Source: Paramecium pentaurelia (Eukaryota; Ciliophora; Oligohymenophorea; Peniculida; Parameciidae). Taken from it: a stretch of DNA of 64,000 nucleotides. The number at the start of each line of letters is the position of its first letter. Position 1 is the stretch's first letter. The translations under genes were made by a program, and so were the position numbers. Below, one piece after another: positions 61,500 to 64,000 of the stretch. Below the pieces are notes generated by a model. That model saw only the letters and a program-made list of their open reading frames with translations. It had not been told where the DNA came from and ran no database searches. The DNA lies in the NCBI GenBank assembly GCA_905183005.1, contig CAJJDO010000049.1, forward strand, positions 365,248-429,247, read 5' to 3'.

Positions 61500-61741
61500 T
61501 CAATTACTAATTATCCACTTAATAGTTTTTTATAAATCTCCATCATTCTTTTTTAACCATCTTGTTGCTTAAAATCGATCAACATCAAATTCTTTTACAA
61601 TTATATCAATATGAGCTTCATTTACTTTAATGGTCTCTTACTATATTTCAACTGCCTAAACATAAATTGATGAAATACTTATTCTGTCCCAGACACTTCA
61701 ACTTCCTAGTCTTCATTTCTCATCACAATTTTCTAATTCAT
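61500..61741 (-). CDS. HYPK/NAC-type UBA protein (NatA partner)
   Basis: 72 aa with one 23-nt intron (GTATTT...TTTAG). N-terminus is acidic (MNQKIVMRNEDQEVEVSGTE); the C-terminal 45 residues form a UBA-like helix bundle: KVNEAHIDIIVKEFDVDRFQ, then ATRWLKKNDGDLQKTIKWI. This matches the conserved C-terminal domain of HYPK, a small protein that binds the NAA15-NAA10 (NatA) N-terminal acetyltransferase at the ribosome, and the related UBA of NAC alpha. At 72 aa it is shorter than NAC alpha and lacks its NAC fold, so HYPK is the better match. Without the intron the frame hits stops, which supports splicing. Confidence 0.72.
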
Positions 61742-61891
61742 TAAATTTTAATAACAAATTTAATATTATTAGAAGAAAGTAGATAAATCAATAAAAGATA
61801 AGAGATATAAGAAAGAAAGATAAGAATGCTGAAAAAATAAACAAAAGAATTTCCTTTTTGATTATAAGAATTATATAATTAAAAATAAATA

Positions 61892-63614
61892 ATGGAAAGT
61901 AAACTATAAAATTTTGAGATCCATAAGAAATTAGGTTATAAATAATAATTGATGTTGTAGGTTCTGGAGCTTATTCATCTGTGTACAAAGTACAGAGGAA
62001 GTCAGATGGGAAAGTCTATGCTTTAAAGAAAGTATTTAGAGTGATTTATAGGAATAGGTGAAATTGATGGATATAGGAGATAGAGAGAAACAAAATGCAT
62101 TGAATGAAGTTAGGTTTATAGCATCAATTCATCATGATAATGTAGTTTCATATAAGGAATGCTTTATTGAGGATAATAATTTATGGTATTGCACTTTTTG
62201 TAATAAAGTATAATAATGGAGTATGCTGAAGGAGGAGATTTGTTATAGAAGATATAAAGATAGGTTAAAAAATAATAGATGATTCCAGAGTAAGAGATAT
62301 GGCAACTTGCAATATAGGTGTTATAAGGTTTGAGAGCATTGCATCATAAAAAAATATTGCATAGAGATTTAAAATGTGCTAATATCTTTTTATATGAGAA
62401 TAATTAAGTTAAACTTGGAGATTTTAATGTATCTAAGTTGGCTAAGAATGGACTTGTATATACCCAAACTGGTACTCCATATTATGCTAGTCCAGAGGTT
62501 TGGTAAGACAAACCTTATGATCATAAGGCAGATATCTGGTCATTAGGATGTGTCATTTATGAGACATGTGCCTTGAAACCGTATTTCATTTTTAAATGCT
62601 ATGATTAGACCGTTTAGAGCAAAGGACATGAATGGGTTATATAAATAAGTTCTAAAAGGATAATATTAACCAATTCCTATTATCTATTCATAAGAATTAG
62701 TATAATTGATAAAAAGTATGATGTAAGTCTAACCTTCAAATCGTCCTGATTGTGGTAATCTTTCAATTTTTATTATTGTCAAGATAATCTACTTCAACAT
62801 TCTTTTCTTTAGAAGAAAGCTAAATAATATGGGATTCCTTTGATTTCTGATGAGATCGAGAATGATTTATTGAAGACAATAAAATGGCCTATTACTAGAA
62901 AAGGTTTGCAAGTAAATAAATCTGAATTGGTTAATTTAAATTGTTAATTACCTGGAAGCAATTATTTAAATTAACACAATTCTAATCATATTAAAAGAAA
63001 TTAATAATCTAATAGGATTAGATCTTAAGATACAAATGATTCGATCGTTTTAATTTAACCAAATGAAGCTTTACATTAATTGATGAAATAAATGACACAT
63101 TTAGATCAAAGAGAAATTGAGAAAATTCCAAAAAATCTCAATTAAAATTTAAATAAATCCATATCAAAATAGACAATCTAAGAAAATGTATTGCCAATCA
63201 ACCGAAGAATACGAGTATCAAATTCTACACACGAAAAACAAGAGAGATATGATCCCATATAACAACCGTAAATTATTAAATAGAATCTCTAGTAAATGTG
63301 TTTCTAAGGATAGAATTGATTCTCAAATTTAAATCAATTCTAATTATTATGGCAAAGATGTGATCCAATCACTTAATAAATAGCACTAATCTTAAAAATT
63401 ACCTATTATAAATGGCAATTAAAGACAGGATGAAGTATGTGTTCTAAGGAAAAACTCCTCCAATGAAAGAAATTCTAGTAGTTATTTAAGAAGATCAAAG
63501 TATGAATATTAAAAGAAAGATTCATCTATGTAATTAAGTGTTGAGAGACCTGCAGTTTTAATGAAAATTATTCAGGAACATTAATATTTACCTAAATTAG
63601 CAAAGAAATAATGA
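61892..63614 (+). CDS. NEK-family protein kinase
   Basis: 522 aa, six introns (26, 20, 23, 28, 29 and 28 nt; the 20-nt one is the shortest I accept here). NEKs act in cilia, centrosomes and mitosis. Motifs: GSGAYSSVYKVQ, VYALKK, LMDIGDREKQNALNEVRFIA (typical NEK helix C region), LLQKIQRQVKKQQMIPE, HRDLKCANIFL, GDFNVSKLAKNG, TQTGTPYYASPEVWQDKPYD and DIWSLGCVIYETCALKPPFR. The DFN triplet instead of DFG is shared with NEK1-type kinases. After the kinase (ends about residue 270) is a Gln/Asn-rich tail with basic clusters, no domain recognised. Frame check: spliced length is a multiple of three only with all six introns. It ends 70 nt before the next gene, on the same strand. Confidence 0.92.
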
Positions 63615-63683
63615 TATATCTAATTTTCCACATTTCCAATTAATTAATATTTAACAGAAATAAATATATATATTTTAATTAAT

Positions 63684-64000
63684 AATGGACATGTTTTTTG
63701 AATTAAACAAATTTAGAAATTCGATTAAACAAGAAGTATAAAGTAGACCTAGATCATAAATGAGATAATCGTAATTAAAAAGAAAGATGTCAAGCATCAG
63801 AAACAGTGTGCATGGAAGTTTACATGGTAGTGGCAACAATAGTTTGCATAATAGTGCTTAAAGATAAAGTAATAACACAATAGGTTAAGTGTTGCCATTT
63901 CATAAAATCAAAGAAATTTAGTAAACCTTATTAGAATGCAATTATATTAATGATCTTTCTGTTTATTATGTAGAAGAGTTAGTAAGATTTGCTAGTCTAG
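63684..64000 (+). CDS. unknown protein, 5' part only
   Basis: Starts at ATG 63684 and runs off the window open. About 106 residues are visible: MDMFFELNKFRNSIKQEVQS, a basic Arg/Gln/Ser patch, a Ser/Gly/His/Asn low-complexity stretch (SVHGSLHGSGNNSLHNS), then VLPFHKIKEIQQTLLECNYI and VYYVEELVRFASL. The low-complexity leader followed by a helical domain is common in ciliate regulatory proteins. I cannot assign it. Confidence 0.6.

Noticed and set aside
1..64000. Internal eliminated sequences or telomeres
   Set aside because: No gene is interrupted by a TA-bounded insert and no GGGGTT or GGGTTT array is present, so there is no support for germline DNA or a chromosome end.
1..64000. CRISPR arrays, IS elements, operons, bacterial ribosome-binding sites
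   Set aside because: The sequence is eukaryotic nuclear DNA; none of these structures is seen.
1..64000. tRNA or rRNA genes
   Set aside because: I scanned for GC-richer islands and cloverleaf-like arms and saw none, but without a search program a tRNA could be missed.

Overview
The window reads as nuclear DNA of a ciliate of the Paramecium type, and probably the somatic (macronuclear) genome. Translation makes sense only if TAA and TAG are read as glutamine and TGA is the sole stop. Genes are closely packed on both strands, the DNA is very AT-rich, and coding regions are broken by tiny introns (mostly 22-32 nt, GT...AG; the last three bases are usually TAG, sometimes AAG or CAG). I re-read all genes with that code. 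Each multi-exon model below was checked by requiring the spliced length to be a multiple of three and the reading frame to continue across every intron. No reading frame is broken by an unexplained insert, so I see no germline-type internal eliminated sequence, and I see no telomere.

Layout. 0-5 kb: an N-terminally anchored unknown protein, a non-genic stretch, and a calpain-like protein that lacks the catalytic cysteine. 5-13.4 kb: a MAP3K-type kinase, a TPR protein and an unknown protein whose start codons are only 13 nt apart, then the large subunit of the splicing factor U2AF. 13.5-21.4 kb: a run of mostly minus-strand genes, including two axonemal proteins (SAXO and CFAP45), glutamine-rich coiled-coil proteins and small unknowns. 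22-25 kb: SNF1/AMPK alpha kinase tail-to-tail with a GCN5-type histone acetyltransferase. 26-57 kb: two very large intracellular calcium-release channel genes (IP3-receptor family, 2775 and 2800 aa) that face each other. Between them lie an ATG2/chorein lipid-transfer protein, a six-TM protein that looks like a decayed histidine kinase, a secreted protein, an LRR protein, a broken unknown gene and a broken CDPK-type kinase. 57-64 kb: a small membrane protein, a ZIP (KE4-type) zinc transporter with His-rich and Glu-Gln repeats, a HYPK-like UBA protein, a NEK kinase, and the start of one more gene.

Taken together, the genes cover ordinary ciliate biology: calcium release, ciliary microtubule inner proteins, nutrient and stress kinases, chromatin acetylation and 3' splice-site recognition. 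The unusual features are several enzyme-like genes whose catalytic residues are gone (calpain, histidine kinase, CDPK, a possible P-loop), the inverted pair of divergent calcium channels with non-canonical pore filters, and the extreme compactness at some gene borders.
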